DNA of 64,000 nt from Pacificitalea sp040119125 (GCA_040119125.1 JBEDTR010000007.1:248001-312000); one strand, 5' to 3'; counted from the stretch's first letter, positions 49,321 through 58,392 are shown. Notes: generated from the letters alone by a model not told the origin. Numbers and translations are program-made.

Positions 49321-50109
49321 TCAGCGCTGGCGGATCGTCTTGGCAAATGCGTCGAACACGTCGGAATTGCCCGCGATGATATGGCCATTTTCCAGCAGGT
49401 TCTGATCTTCGCGGATCGGCTGCACCCAGCCACCCGCTTCGCGCACCAAGATCACGCCAGCGGCGATATCCCATGCGTTCAAGCCCCGCTCCCAATAGCC
49501 ATCGTAGCGCCCTGCGGCGACATAGGCGAGGTCCAGAGACGCCGCGCCCCAGCGCCGCACACCGGCACAAACCGGCAGCAGGCGACCGAAATCCTGCAAT
49601 GTCGCAGGCAGGTAGGGCTTCGATGCGAACGGCACGCCGGTGGCAAAGATGCTCTCGATCATCTGATGGCGGCCCGACACGCGCAGGCGGCTTTCATTCA
49701 GCCACGCGCCGGAGCCTTTTTCCGCGTAGAACATCTCGTCCTTGGCCGCGTCGAAGACGACACCGGCGACGATCTCGCCTTTATGTTCCAGCGCGATCGA
49801 GATGGCCCAATGCGGCAGGCCGTGGAGGAAATTCGTTGTGCCGTCGAGCGGATCGACGATCCAGCGCCGGGTCGGGTCCTGCCCGTCCTCGCCGCCGCCC
49901 TCTTCGCCCAGCCAGCCATAGCTCGGGCGGGCGCCCATCAGCTCGGCCTTGATGATATCTTCGGCGGCGGTGTCGGCACGGGACACAAAATCGCCGGGGC
50001 CCTTGCGGGCCACCTGAAGATTTTCCACCTCGCGGAAATCCTTGACGAGGCTGCGCCCGGCCTTGCGGGCCGCTTTGATCATGACGTTGAGGTTCGCGCT
50101 GCCCTGCAT
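49321..50109 (-). CDS. suhB: inositol monophosphatase family protein
   Basis: A 262-residue lithium-sensitive-type phosphatase. Metal-binding motifs are GWLGEEGGG (Glu), WIVDPLDGTTNFLHGLPHWA (Asp-Pro-Leu-Asp-Gly-Thr) and NAWDIAAGVILVREAGG (Trp-Asp). The start MQGSANLNVM at 50109 has AAGGAG upstream. It hydrolyses inositol phosphate or a related sugar phosphate and may have a SuhB-like role in rRNA transcription; which one is not shown by sequence. Confidence 0.93.
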   Translation of the reverse strand: MQGSANLNVMIKAARKAGRSLVKDFREVENLQVARKGPGDFVSRADTAAEDIIKAELMGARPSYGWLGEEGGGEDGQDPTRRWIVDPLDGTTNFLHGLPHWAISIALEHKGEIVAGVVFDAAKDEMFYAEKGSGAWLNESRLRVSGRHQMIESIFATGVPFASKPYLPATLQDFGRLLPVCAGVRRWGAASLDLAYVAAGRYDGYWERGLNAWDIAAGVILVREAGGWVQPIREDQNLLENGHIIAGNSDVFDAFAKTIRQR

Positions 50110-50478
50110 GGCGGAGGCTCCTTTTGACAGGCCGCGCGTATAGCCCGTCCCGCGCCGAAGGAAAAGGCGCTTTGCAGCTATTTCGCGCGACAATGCTGGC
50201 ATGACCCGCCCTGCCCGTCGCGGGGCGCGCTCTTGGCCCGTCCCTGACGCCTATCGCTGATGCCCGTCCCTAAGCCTATCCCTGATGCTGGACCCGGATA
50301 CCGTGCCCCGTCCCGGTAGCCCTCCATTCCGTGCGGACGCGCCCGCGCCCTGTCACCCGAAGGCCACCCGAACCCCGCTGCCTGATCGCGTCCCGATTGC
50401 ACCCGCCCTATCTATACGGCTAGAGCAGGCACAGGCCGGGCGCACCCCGCTGCCCGCCGCCCCGCGCAAGAGGCCCCC
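50110..50478. other. gene-free GC-rich stretch with a 25-base tandem repeat
   Basis: No coding frame or RNA is recognised. Positions 50237-50262 and 50263-50287 are two copies of a 25-26 base unit beginning CCCGTCCCT and ending CTGATG, differing by two substitutions or so and one base in length. Confidence 0.5.
50237..50287. repeat. imperfect tandem duplication, 2 x about 25 bases
   Basis: Unit 1 (26 bases) contains GCCTATCGCTGATG and unit 2 (25 bases) GCCTATCCCTGATG, each preceded by CCCGTCCCT. It lies between divergent genes; no function is evident. Confidence 0.7.
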
Positions 50479-51543
50479 ATGACCCCACATCCCCATTGGC
50501 ATCGTTTTGCGCTTGGCCTCGCCATTGGTGGCACTTGCGGCTGGCTCGCGTCCTTTGTCGGGATGCCGCTGCCATGGATGCTGGGGGCGATGCTGGGCAA
50601 TGTGATCGCGGCCCTGCTGGGCCTGCCCATCGCAGGCTCGGTCAAGGCGCGGCTGGCGGTGATCCCGATCATCGGCGTGATGCTGGGCTCAGGCTTTCAC
50701 CCGGGTCTGATTTCCCAAGTGCCGGCATGGTCATTCACGCTGCTCATGCTGGCGCCCTATATCGTCGTCGCGGCGGTCTGCACCAACCTGCTCTATCGGC
50801 GGGTCGGTCGCTATGATCCGGTGACGTCGTTCTTCTGCGCCCTGCCCGGCGGGTTGAACGAAATGCTGATCCTCGGCGTCGAGGCGGGTGGCGACGCGCG
50901 CAAGATCGCATTGGCGCATGGCAGCCGGGTGTTTCTGGTCATCAGCTTCGTCGTCTTTTTCTATGGCACCATGTTCGACATGCAAACCGGCGGCGGCTCG
51001 GGGGGCGGGGCACGACCGCAAACCGGGTTGGCAGAGTTGAGCCCGCAGGATTGGCTGATTCTAGGCGCCTGCGCGGTGATCGGTGCTTGGGCCGGGCCAA
51101 AGCTGCGCCTGCCCGCGGGGCCGATGCTGGGCCCGATGATCCTGTCGGCGCTCGCGCATCTGACCGGCATCGTGGAGACCGCCCCGCCCACAGTGCTGGT
51201 CAATGGCGCGCAGGTGGTGATCGGCACCATGATCGGCAGCCGTTTTGCCGGATCGAAACTGGCAGAGATCGGCCGCGACCTTGGGCTGGGCGTGGCATCG
51301 GCGCTGATAATGATCGCGATTGCGGTGGTGTTTGCACAGGTGGTCGCGGCGGTAACGGGGCAAAGCCCGGCGGGCGTGTTTCTCGCCTTCTCCCCCGGCG
51401 GGTTGACCGAAATGAGCCTGCTGGCCTTCGCGATCGGACAGGACATCGCCTATGTCTCGATCGCCCATATCAGCCGCATCGTGCTTATCATCTTCTCGAC
51501 CCCGTTTGTCTGGCGGAGGATGGCCTCACGGCGTCGACCGTGA
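50479..51543 (+). CDS. AbrB family transporter (membrane protein)
   Basis: A 354-residue membrane protein with about ten helices in two repeated halves. The duplicated motif is PLPWMLGAMLGNVIAALLGL early and GPMLGPMILSALAHLTG later, together with two copies of a CALPGGLNEMLILGVEAGGD / FSPGGLTEMSLLAFAIGQD segment. The family is annotated as AbrB or, misleadingly, ammonia monooxygenase; the substrate is unknown. Its last 18 bases overlap the convergent metR-like gene. Confidence 0.9.
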   Translation: MTPHPHWHRFALGLAIGGTCGWLASFVGMPLPWMLGAMLGNVIAALLGLPIAGSVKARLAVIPIIGVMLGSGFHPGLISQVPAWSFTLLMLAPYIVVAAVCTNLLYRRVGRYDPVTSFFCALPGGLNEMLILGVEAGGDARKIALAHGSRVFLVISFVVFFYGTMFDMQTGGGSGGGARPQTGLAELSPQDWLILGACAVIGAWAGPKLRLPAGPMLGPMILSALAHLTGIVETAPPTVLVNGAQVVIGTMIGSRFAGSKLAEIGRDLGLGVASALIMIAIAVVFAQVVAAVTGQSPAGVFLAFSPGGLTEMSLLAFAIGQDIAYVSIAHISRIVLIIFSTPFVWRRMASRRRP

Positions 51544-52449
51544 AAACCCGCGCTGAAGCTTCAACGGCTCGGTCCGTGCCAGTTTCAGCACGTTGGACAT
51601 GAACGGCTTGCGCGTGTCCTCGTTGCGCGTCGCGGCATAAAGGCGTTTCGTCAGCCCGGTCTCGGTCAACTTGCGCGTGACGTAATCGGAATTGTAGCGC
51701 ACCTCGCGCACCACCCAATCGGGCAGCACCGCGACCCCGCGATTGGACGCGACCAACAATAATATAACGGCGGTCAATTCCACCTGCCGCAGGGCGCGCG
51801 GCTCCACCTTCGCCGGGGTCAGAAGCTCGGTGAACACATCAAGCCGGGCGCGTTCCACCGGATAGGTGATCAGCGTCTCCTCGCGAAAATCCTCAGCCGT
51901 GATCCAGTCCTTGGCCGCCAGCGGATGGCGCGCCGAGGCGACAAATACCGGCTCGTAGTCAAAAAGCGGGGTGAAATCGACGCCTGGCAGGGTTTCGGGA
52001 TCGGAACTGACCACCAGATCGACTTCTTCGCGCTGCAATGCAGGCAGCGCGCCAAAGGCCAGACCGGGGCGGATGTCGACATCCACTTCGGGCCATGCCT
52101 TGCGAAACTCCTCCAGCACGGGAAACAGCCATTCAAAACAGGCGTGGCATTCGATGGCGATATGCAGCCGTCCTGATTTGCCCGCGCGCAGGTTGGAAAA
52201 TTCTTCCTCCAGCGCCGCGACCTCGGGCAGGATCTTCTCGGCGGTGCGCAATAGGCGCTGACCGGCCGCAGACAGGCGCATCGGCTTGGACCGGCGCACG
52301 AACAGCTCGACCCCGGCCTGATCCTCAAGCCCCTTGATCTGGTGACTCAGCGCCGATTGCGTGATATTCAACTGGTCTGCCGCCTTTGCCAGACCGCCGG
52401 CCTCGTGGATCGCCTTGATGGTCCGCAGGTGCCGGAACTCTATATGCAT
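51526..52449 (-). CDS. metR: LysR-family regulator, MetR-like
   Basis: A 307-residue LysR protein. It starts MHIEFRHLRTIKAIHEAGGL with the helix-turn-helix LNITQSALSHQIKGLEDQAG; the effector domain has HIAIECHACFEWLFPVLEEF, a segment seen in MetR, which senses homocysteine. It is divergent from metF, a known MetR target, which supports the assignment. A symmetric operator lies in the 89-base gap between the two genes. Confidence 0.9.
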   Translation of the reverse strand: MHIEFRHLRTIKAIHEAGGLAKAADQLNITQSALSHQIKGLEDQAGVELFVRRSKPMRLSAAGQRLLRTAEKILPEVAALEEEFSNLRAGKSGRLHIAIECHACFEWLFPVLEEFRKAWPEVDVDIRPGLAFGALPALQREEVDLVVSSDPETLPGVDFTPLFDYEPVFVASARHPLAAKDWITAEDFREETLITYPVERARLDVFTELLTPAKVEPRALRQVELTAVILLLVASNRGVAVLPDWVVREVRYNSDYVTRKLTETGLTKRLYAATRNEDTRKPFMSNVLKLARTEPLKLQRGFSRSTP

Positions 52450-52453
52450 CGAG

Positions 52454-52481
52454 ACTCATGACCTTCTTGAAGATTATGAGT
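52454..52481. promoter_or_regulatory. 28-base symmetric MetR operator candidate between metR and metF
   Basis: ACTCAT...ATGAGT (outer) and CTTC-TT-GAAG (inner) share the same centre, giving an interrupted palindrome over 28 bases, 5 to 32 bases from the metR start. MetR boxes are typically short interrupted inverted repeats (TGAA-N5-TTCA), so this is a plausible variant. Confidence 0.6.
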
Positions 52482-52538
52482 TTGTCTCAGTTTTGGACTT
52501 ATGCGACAAGCGCCAACCGTTAGATAGGACCAGACGCC

Positions 52539-53435
52539 ATGACCGCCGATCAGAGCCAGACCCGCCCCGACGCGCCGCGCGTGTCGTTCGAATTCTTCCC
52601 GCCGAAGACGCTTCAGGCGTCCTTCCGGCTGTGGGATACCGTTCAGGCGCTGGCCCCGCTCAACCCCGAATTTGTGTCCGTGACCTATGGCGCCGGTGGC
52701 ACCACCCGGAAGCTGACCCATGAGGCCGTCGACGCGATCCATAAGAATTCCGGCCTGACGGTGGCCGCGCATCTGACCTGTGTGGAAGCGACCCGCGAAG
52801 AAACGCTGGAGATCGCGCGCAGCTATCTGGCGGCAGGCGTGCGCGATATCGTGGCTCTGCGCGGCGATCCGCCCAAGGGTCAGGGCAGCTTCACCGCGCA
52901 TCCCGACGGGTTTGCCGACAGCTGCGAATTGATCGCGGCGCTGAAGGAAACCGGCGATTTCCGCATTCGTGTCGGCGCCTATCCCGACACCCATCCCGAA
53001 GCCGCCAATGCCGATGCCGATGTGGCCTGGCTGAAGCGTAAGATTGACGCCGGGGCCGATGCCGCGATCACGCAGTTCTTCTTTGAGAGCGACGCGTTTT
53101 TCCGCTACCGCGACCGCTGCGACAAGGCCGGGATCACCGCCCCGATCCTGCCCGGCATCCTGCCGATCGAGAATTGGAAAAGCGCGCGCCGCTTTGCGGC
53201 CTCCTGCGGGACCGTGATCCCCAGCTGGATGGATGACGCCTTTGACACCGCCGCCGAGAATGGCAGCGAGGACGAGACCGCGACCCGCATCGCCACCGAG
53301 ATGTGCGAGACCCTGCGCGCGGGCGGTGTGGACGATCTGCATTTCTACACGCTGAACCGGCCCACCCTGACCCGTGACATCTGTCTGGCGCTGGGGGTCG
53401 AGGCGAAACCCGACACGCTGGGCCAAGTGGCCTGA
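52539..53435 (+). CDS. metF: 5,10-methylenetetrahydrofolate reductase
   Basis: A 298-residue FAD-containing TIM barrel that makes 5-methyl-THF for methionine synthesis. It shows VSFEFFPPKT near the start, EFVSVTYGAGGTTRK, VAAHLTCVEATREE and ALRGDPPKG, then DAAITQFFFESDAFFRYRDR. Length is typical. The start MTADQSQTRP is read divergently from metR. Confidence 0.97.
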   Translation: MTADQSQTRPDAPRVSFEFFPPKTLQASFRLWDTVQALAPLNPEFVSVTYGAGGTTRKLTHEAVDAIHKNSGLTVAAHLTCVEATREETLEIARSYLAAGVRDIVALRGDPPKGQGSFTAHPDGFADSCELIAALKETGDFRIRVGAYPDTHPEAANADADVAWLKRKIDAGADAAITQFFFESDAFFRYRDRCDKAGITAPILPGILPIENWKSARRFAASCGTVIPSWMDDAFDTAAENGSEDETATRIATEMCETLRAGGVDDLHFYTLNRPTLTRDICLALGVEAKPDTLGQVA

Positions 53436-53494
53436 CGTCGCGGGGGCACCCCTGCCCGTCCGCTTGCGGCGCGTATTATCGCAAATTGAAATTC

Positions 53495-53520
53495 GGCCCG
53501 CGTCATGGCGCCGGGTTTTT
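53495..53520 (+). terminator. terminator behind metF
   Basis: A GC-rich stem with CCCG/CGGG at its base and an inner bulge is followed by five T on the plus strand, about 60 bases behind the metF stop. Confidence 0.55.
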
Positions 53521-53532
53521 CATGTCTCGGGG

Positions 53533-54000
53533 TCAGGATGCGCCAAGCGGCCCCGGCAGGCGTTCTTCGCTCAGCAGCACATTGGCTTCGACCTCGCCCA
53601 CACCGGGCAGGGTCATGATCCGGCGCCGCAGCACGCGCTCGAAATCCGGCAGGTCGCGGGCGATGATGCGCAGCCGGTAGTCATAAAGCCCCAGCACATG
53701 CTCCACCACCTGCACCTCGGGAATGGCGGTCACGGCGCGCTCGAAATCCTCAAGGCTGACGCGGCCTTTGGTTGCCAGCTTCACGCCCAGAAATACCGTG
53801 ACGCCAAAACCGAGCCGCCCGGCATCGAGACGCAACCGCCGTCCCTTCAGCACGCCGGCCTCCTCCAGCCGCCGGATGCGACGCCATGTGGCGGGCTGGC
53901 TCAGCCCCAACTCCCGCCCCAGCGCGCCCGCGGAGCGCGTCGCATCCGCCGCCAGCGCGCGCAGGATGGCAAGGTCCGTGGCGTCGGCCTCGAAGCTCAT
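53533..54000 (-). CDS. Lrp/AsnC-family regulator (second of a pair)
   Basis: A 155-residue regulator with the N-terminal helix-turn-helix DLAILRALAADATRSAGALG, RELGLSQPATWRRIRRLEEA and the C-terminal RAM (ACT-like) domain from about residue 65, including IPEVQVVEHVLGLYDYRLRI. The start overlaps the stop of the other Lrp gene upstream (ATGA). The two probably act together, perhaps as a heteromer, on branched-chain amino-acid genes; the target is inferred from the divergent ilvC. Confidence 0.92.
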   Translation of the reverse strand: MSFEADATDLAILRALAADATRSAGALGRELGLSQPATWRRIRRLEEAGVLKGRRLRLDAGRLGFGVTVFLGVKLATKGRVSLEDFERAVTAIPEVQVVEHVLGLYDYRLRIIARDLPDFERVLRRRIMTLPGVGEVEANVLLSEERLPGPLGAS

Positions 54001-54458
54001 AGCGGCAGGCTTTCGTCGCTGCGGATCGTGGCCACATGCATCAGCGGTTCAATATCGGCGATATGCGGCAGGCCCAGAATGCGACTGCGATAGACCTCCA
54101 TGTAGTGGGTCATGTCTCGCGCGATCACCAGCAGCCGGACATCGGTGCGCCCGAGGAAAGTTTGGAGTTCCAGCACTTCGGGCAGGGCTCGGGCGGCGGC
54201 GATGAATTCGTCAAAGGCCAGACGCTGGGTCTTGTCCAGCGTCACCCGCAGCGAGACCTGCACCGCATAGCCCAGAGCCGCCCAATCGATCACCCGCTCC
54301 TGTCCCTGTATGATGCCCGCGGCGCGCATCTTCTCCAGCCGCCGCCAACAGGCCCCGGCGGAGACATTCGCCCGTTCGGACAATGCGGCGACGGTCAGCT
54401 CCGGTTCTGCCTGATACTGGCGCAGGATGCGCCGATCCGTGTCATCGAGCATGACCAT
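53997..54458 (-). CDS. Lrp/AsnC-family regulator (first of a pair)
   Basis: A 153-residue regulator: helix-turn-helix LDDTDRRILRQYQAEPELTV, LSERANVSAGACWRRLEKM, then a RAM domain with LPEVLELQTFLGRTDVRLLV. The start is Met at 54458 (MVMLDD) or two codons later. It is divergent from ilvC, and an inverted repeat lies 20-35 bases upstream of its start. It shares roughly a third of its residues by eye with the downstream paralogue. Confidence 0.92.
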   Translation of the reverse strand: MVMLDDTDRRILRQYQAEPELTVAALSERANVSAGACWRRLEKMRAAGIIQGQERVIDWAALGYAVQVSLRVTLDKTQRLAFDEFIAAARALPEVLELQTFLGRTDVRLLVIARDMTHYMEVYRSRILGLPHIADIEPLMHVATIRSDESLPL

Positions 54459-54477
54459 CTCGCTTAATCTTCATTTG

Positions 54478-54493
54478 GAGAATAGATTTTCTC
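54478..54493. promoter_or_regulatory. candidate Lrp site between lrp and ilvC
   Basis: GAGAA-TAGATT-TTCTC is a perfect five-base inverted repeat in an AT-rich region, 20 bases upstream of the first lrp gene and about 120 bases from ilvC. Site spacing fits Lrp-type dimers. Confidence 0.45.
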
Positions 54494-54610
54494 ATAAACA
54501 GGGAGAACTGTCAAAAAACGAAAACCATTCGCTTTGCCATTTGCCTATTGTGCAGGCCAGAGATAGGTGGCGGCACATCACGAGGACCGCCTCAACGAAG
54601 GAGAGCGAAC

Positions 54611-55633
54611 ATGCGCGTCTATTACGATCGCGATTGCGACATTAACCTGATCAAAGACAAGAAGGTCGCCATTCTCGGCTATGGCAGCCAGGGCCACGCC
54701 CATGCGCTGAACCTGCGCGATTCCGGCGCGAAGAACCTTGTCGTCGCCCTGCGCGAAGGCTCTGCCTCCGCCAAGAAAGCCGAAGGCGAAGGCCTGAAGG
54801 TCATGGGGATCGCCGAAGCCGCTGCTTGGTGTGACGTGATCATGTTCACCATGCCCGATGAGTTGCAGGCCGAGACCTATAAGAAATACGTCCATGACAA
54901 CCTGCGCGAAGGCGCGGCGATTGCCTTCGCCCACGGCCTGAACGTGCATTTCGGCCTGATCGAGCCGAAGCCCGGCGTTGACGTCATCATGATGGCCCCC
55001 AAAGGCCCCGGCCACACCGTGCGCGGCGAATACACTAAAGGCGGCGGCGTGCCCTGCCTTGTCGCCGTGCATCAGGACGCCACCGGCCGCGCGCTGGAAC
55101 TGGGCCTGTCCTATTGCTCCGCCATCGGTGGCGGCCGCTCCGGCATCATCGAGACCAACTTCCGCGAGGAATGCGAAACCGACCTGTTCGGTGAGCAGGC
55201 TGTGCTGTGTGGCGGTCTGGTCGAACTGATCCGCATGGGCTTTGAGACGCTGGTCGAGGCCGGTTACGCCCCCGAGATGGCCTATTTCGAGTGCCTGCAC
55301 GAGGTGAAGCTGATCGTGGACCTGATCTACGAAGGCGGCATCGCCAACATGAACTACTCGATCTCGAACACTGCCGAATATGGCGAGTATGTTTCCGGTC
55401 CCCGGATCCTGCCCTACGATGAGACCAAAGCCCGCATGAAAGCGGTCCTGACCGATATTCAGAACGGCAAGTTCGTGCGTGACTTCATGCAGGAAAACAC
55501 CGTGGGTCAGCCGTCGTTCAAGGCCACGCGCCGCAACAATGACGAGCACCAGATCGAGAAAGTCGGCGCCGAGCTGCGCGGCATGATGCCGTGGATCTCT
55601 GCCGGCAAGATGGTCGACAAAGAAAAGAACTGA
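54611..55633 (+). CDS. ilvC: ketol-acid reductoisomerase (NADP)
   Basis: A 340-residue class I KARI. The NADPH Rossmann motif GYGSQGHAHALNLRDSG is at about residues 24-40; catalytic metal ligands Asp and Glu occur in ECETDLFGEQAVLCGG and YFECLHEVKLIVDLIYEGG. It isomerises and reduces acetolactate in valine, leucine and isoleucine synthesis. GGAGAG precedes the ATG. An open frame upstream of this start does not look coding. Confidence 0.98.
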   Translation: MRVYYDRDCDINLIKDKKVAILGYGSQGHAHALNLRDSGAKNLVVALREGSASAKKAEGEGLKVMGIAEAAAWCDVIMFTMPDELQAETYKKYVHDNLREGAAIAFAHGLNVHFGLIEPKPGVDVIMMAPKGPGHTVRGEYTKGGGVPCLVAVHQDATGRALELGLSYCSAIGGGRSGIIETNFREECETDLFGEQAVLCGGLVELIRMGFETLVEAGYAPEMAYFECLHEVKLIVDLIYEGGIANMNYSISNTAEYGEYVSGPRILPYDETKARMKAVLTDIQNGKFVRDFMQENTVGQPSFKATRRNNDEHQIEKVGAELRGMMPWISAGKMVDKEKN

Positions 55634-55674
55634 TCCTTCGGGATTGTTAGCGGCCCGGTTCGGGTCGGTGGATC

Positions 55675-55707
55675 AGCCCGGAGCGCCAGCGCGCTCCGGG
55701 CTTTTTC
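55675..55707 (+). terminator. rho-independent terminator of ilvC
   Basis: AGCCCGGAGCGC and GCGCTCCGGGCT form a perfect twelve-base-pair stem with loop CAGC, followed by TTTTC, 42 bases behind the ilvC stop. Confidence 0.92.
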
Positions 55708-55842
55708 GTGGCCGCATGCGCCCCCTCACGCCTGACCGGATGTCGCGAGGTCGTGGTGATCGCCGGGCTGGACGCCGCCCGCCTCGATGCCTAACGGTTG
55801 AGTACGAACGTCCCGCCTGACCGCTGCCGCATCGGAGCTTCC

Positions 55843-56844
55843 ATGACCCCAGCCACCGAAGGACCACAGATCGCCCGCCTCGACTGGATCATGGTCGCTG
55901 TGCTGGGTTTCGTCTGGGGCTCGACCTTCATGGTCACCGAACTGGCGCTGGAGGGGATGCCCCCGTTCTGGGTGGCATTCATCCGGCTGTTTTTTGCCGC
56001 CGTTCCGATGCTGTCGGTCTGGGGGCTTAGCAGCAGGCGGCTTGCGCTCGACCCGGCCAACCCGCCCGCGTTTCGCGCGGTGATGCTCGCCGGGGCGCTG
56101 AGCTCCGCGATCCCGTTTCTGCTGCTGTCTTGGGCGCAGCAATATGTGACGTCCGGCCTGGCCGGAACGGCGATGGCTGCGGTTACGCTGATCGTGCTGC
56201 CGCTGGCGCATTTCCTGGTGCCGGGAGAGCGGCTCACCGGACGCAAGGCGCTGGGTGTTCTGGTGGGGTTCGGGGGCGTGCTGCTTTTGATCGGCGGGGA
56301 CGCCTTTGCCAGCACCGGCGCCCGGTTCGAGACGTGGGGGCGCATCGCCTGCCTTGGTGCGGCGGTCTGCTACGCGGTCAACGCCATCACCATCCGCCGC
56401 ATGCCGCCCATCGATCCGCTGGGGCTGACGGCGCTGATGATGCTGTCGGCGTCGTTGATCGTGTTGCCGATTGCGCTGATCTTTGAAGGGGTGCCCCCGA
56501 TGCCCGACGCCCGCACCGTCGCCGCGTTGTTGACGCTCGGGCTGGTCTCAACCGCGGCAATGAACCTGCTGCGTGTGCTGGTGATCCGCCGCGCGGGGCC
56601 GAGCTTCCTGACGCTGGTGAATTATCAGGTGCCGCTCTGGTCGGTGGTGATGGGGGTGGTGATCCTGAACGAGCCGGTGCCGCCGACGCTGCTCAGCGCG
56701 CTGGCCCTGATCCTCGCCGGTGTGGCGCTAAGCCAGTGGCAGGCGCTGCGGGTGCTGCTGCTGCGCCGTCGCAGGCCGGGATTGGGCGTCACGCCCACGG
56801 CGCAGGCGACGGCCCGGCAGGTGCGGCTGCGCGACAACGACTAG
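55843..56844 (+). CDS. EamA/DMT family transporter
   Basis: A 333-residue membrane protein with ten helices in two EamA repeats: LGFVWGSTFMVTELALEGMP in the first half, and FLTLVNYQVPLWSVVMGVVI then LNEPVPP in the second. The family exports amino acids or metabolites; the substrate is unknown. The start ATG 55843 with GGAG upstream is favoured over TTG 55798. Confidence 0.9.
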   Translation: MTPATEGPQIARLDWIMVAVLGFVWGSTFMVTELALEGMPPFWVAFIRLFFAAVPMLSVWGLSSRRLALDPANPPAFRAVMLAGALSSAIPFLLLSWAQQYVTSGLAGTAMAAVTLIVLPLAHFLVPGERLTGRKALGVLVGFGGVLLLIGGDAFASTGARFETWGRIACLGAAVCYAVNAITIRRMPPIDPLGLTALMMLSASLIVLPIALIFEGVPPMPDARTVAALLTLGLVSTAAMNLLRVLVIRRAGPSFLTLVNYQVPLWSVVMGVVILNEPVPPTLLSALALILAGVALSQWQALRVLLLRRRRPGLGVTPTAQATARQVRLRDND

Positions 56845-57039
56845 GCTGGGGGGGGCCGTAGCGCCGGGGCCAAGTTTCAGTCCGATCCTGACTGCAATCC
56901 GGTGACCTGCCCGTGAGATGGCACTGCGACGGTTGAACAGCGTGCTTCCCGGTGACGCCTTCGCACGGAAATCAGCACGAGATGGCAAAGCCCCCGCCCG
57001 CTGGAATCGGCTTAGCAGTGTGAGGTGTCACTCCCCCGA

Positions 57040-58392
57040 TCAGCTTCCCAATCGGCGCTCTACCGTGTCGACGATGGTGCCCACGGTTTCGGTCAGCATC
57101 GCCTCATCTTCGCATTCCGCCATCACGCGGATCAGCGGCTCGGTGCCCGATTTGCGGATCAAGAGCCGCCCCTGCCCGGCGAGGCGTTTCTCGGCAGCGG
57201 CGATTTCGGCTTTGACCTCGGCGTCTTCCAGCGGTTTCGCGCCCGGCTTGAAACGCACATTGCGCAGCAGTTGGGGCACCGGCTCGAACTGACGCACAAG
57301 CTCAGAGGCAGGCTTGCCCGACCGGCTCATCGCGGCCAGAAATTGCAGCGCCGCGATCAGGCCATCGCCAGTGGTGGTGTAATCGGTCATCACGATATGG
57401 CCCGATTGTTCGCCGCCCAGATTAAAGCCGCCCGCGCGCATCCGCTCGACCACATAGCGGTCGCCGACGGGCGTGCGTTCCAGCCCCAGACCCTGCGCCG
57501 CCAGATGCCGCTCCAACCCCAGATTGCTCATCACCGTGGCCACGAGCGCCCCGCCGGACAGGCGGTCCTCGCTGGCCCAAAGTGTGGCCAGCAGCGCCAT
57601 GATCTGATCGCCATCGGCCACCGCGCCGGTTTCGTCGAGGATCATCACCCGGTCGGCGTCGCCGTCCAGACAGATGCCCAGATCCGCGCGCCGTTCGACC
57701 ACCGTGCGCGCGGCGAGCTGCACATTGGTCGAGCCGCAGCCATCGTTGATATTGACGCCGTTTGGCTCCACCCCGATCGCGACGACCTCAGCGCCCAGTT
57801 CCCACAGGACTTCGGGCGCGGTGCGATACGCCGCGCCATTGGCACAATCCACCACGATGCGCAGTCCGGTCAGCATCCGGTTTGCCGGGAAGGTCGATTT
57901 CGCCCGCTCGACATACCGGAAGCGGCCATCGTCGATGCGCTTGGCCCGGCCAATGCTGCCCGCGGCGGTAGGATCGACACCGTCGAGCACCATCGCCTCG
58001 ATTTCGGCCTCGGCCTCATCCGACAGCTTGAACCCGTCGGGGCCAAAGAACTTGATGCCATTGTCATGCGCGGGGTTGTGGCTGGCGGAGATCATGATCC
58101 CCACATCCGCCCGCATGGACCGCGTCAGATAGCCCACTGCAGGCGTCGGCACCGGGCCCAGCAGCAGCACGTTCATCCCGGTGGAGGTCAGCCCCGCGGT
58201 CAGCGCGTTTTCGAACATGTAGCCCGACAGGCGCGTGTCCTTGCCGATCACCACCCGGTGGCCGCTGCTGCCGTCGGAGCGGAAATAGCGCCCCGCTGCC
58301 GCGCCCAGCCGCAATGCCATCTCGGCGGTCATCGGATAGGTATTGGCCCGACCGCGCACGCCATCGGTGCCGAAAAGTTCCCTGCCGCTCAT
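57040..58392 (-). CDS. glmM: phosphoglucosamine mutase
   Basis: A 450-residue alpha-D-phosphohexomutase. It opens RELFGTDGVRGRANTYPMT; the phosphoserine is in MISASHNPAHDNGIKFFGPD, the metal site is LGICLDGDADRVMILDE and the sugar-binding loop GGEQSGHIVMTDYTTTGDG. It makes glucosamine-1-phosphate for UDP-GlcNAc. The start at 58392 (MSGREL) matches the family; the frame upstream is not coding. It follows folP in the same direction. Confidence 0.97.
   Translation of the reverse strand: MSGRELFGTDGVRGRANTYPMTAEMALRLGAAAGRYFRSDGSSGHRVVIGKDTRLSGYMFENALTAGLTSTGMNVLLLGPVPTPAVGYLTRSMRADVGIMISASHNPAHDNGIKFFGPDGFKLSDEAEAEIEAMVLDGVDPTAAGSIGRAKRIDDGRFRYVERAKSTFPANRMLTGLRIVVDCANGAAYRTAPEVLWELGAEVVAIGVEPNGVNINDGCGSTNVQLAARTVVERRADLGICLDGDADRVMILDETGAVADGDQIMALLATLWASEDRLSGGALVATVMSNLGLERHLAAQGLGLERTPVGDRYVVERMRAGGFNLGGEQSGHIVMTDYTTTGDGLIAALQFLAAMSRSGKPASELVRQFEPVPQLLRNVRFKPGAKPLEDAEVKAEIAAAEKRLAGQGRLLIRKSGTEPLIRVMAECEDEAMLTETVGTIVDTVERRLGS

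Noticed and set aside
50221..50300. CRISPR-like repeat
   Set aside because: Only two adjoining units without spacers; a simple tandem duplication.
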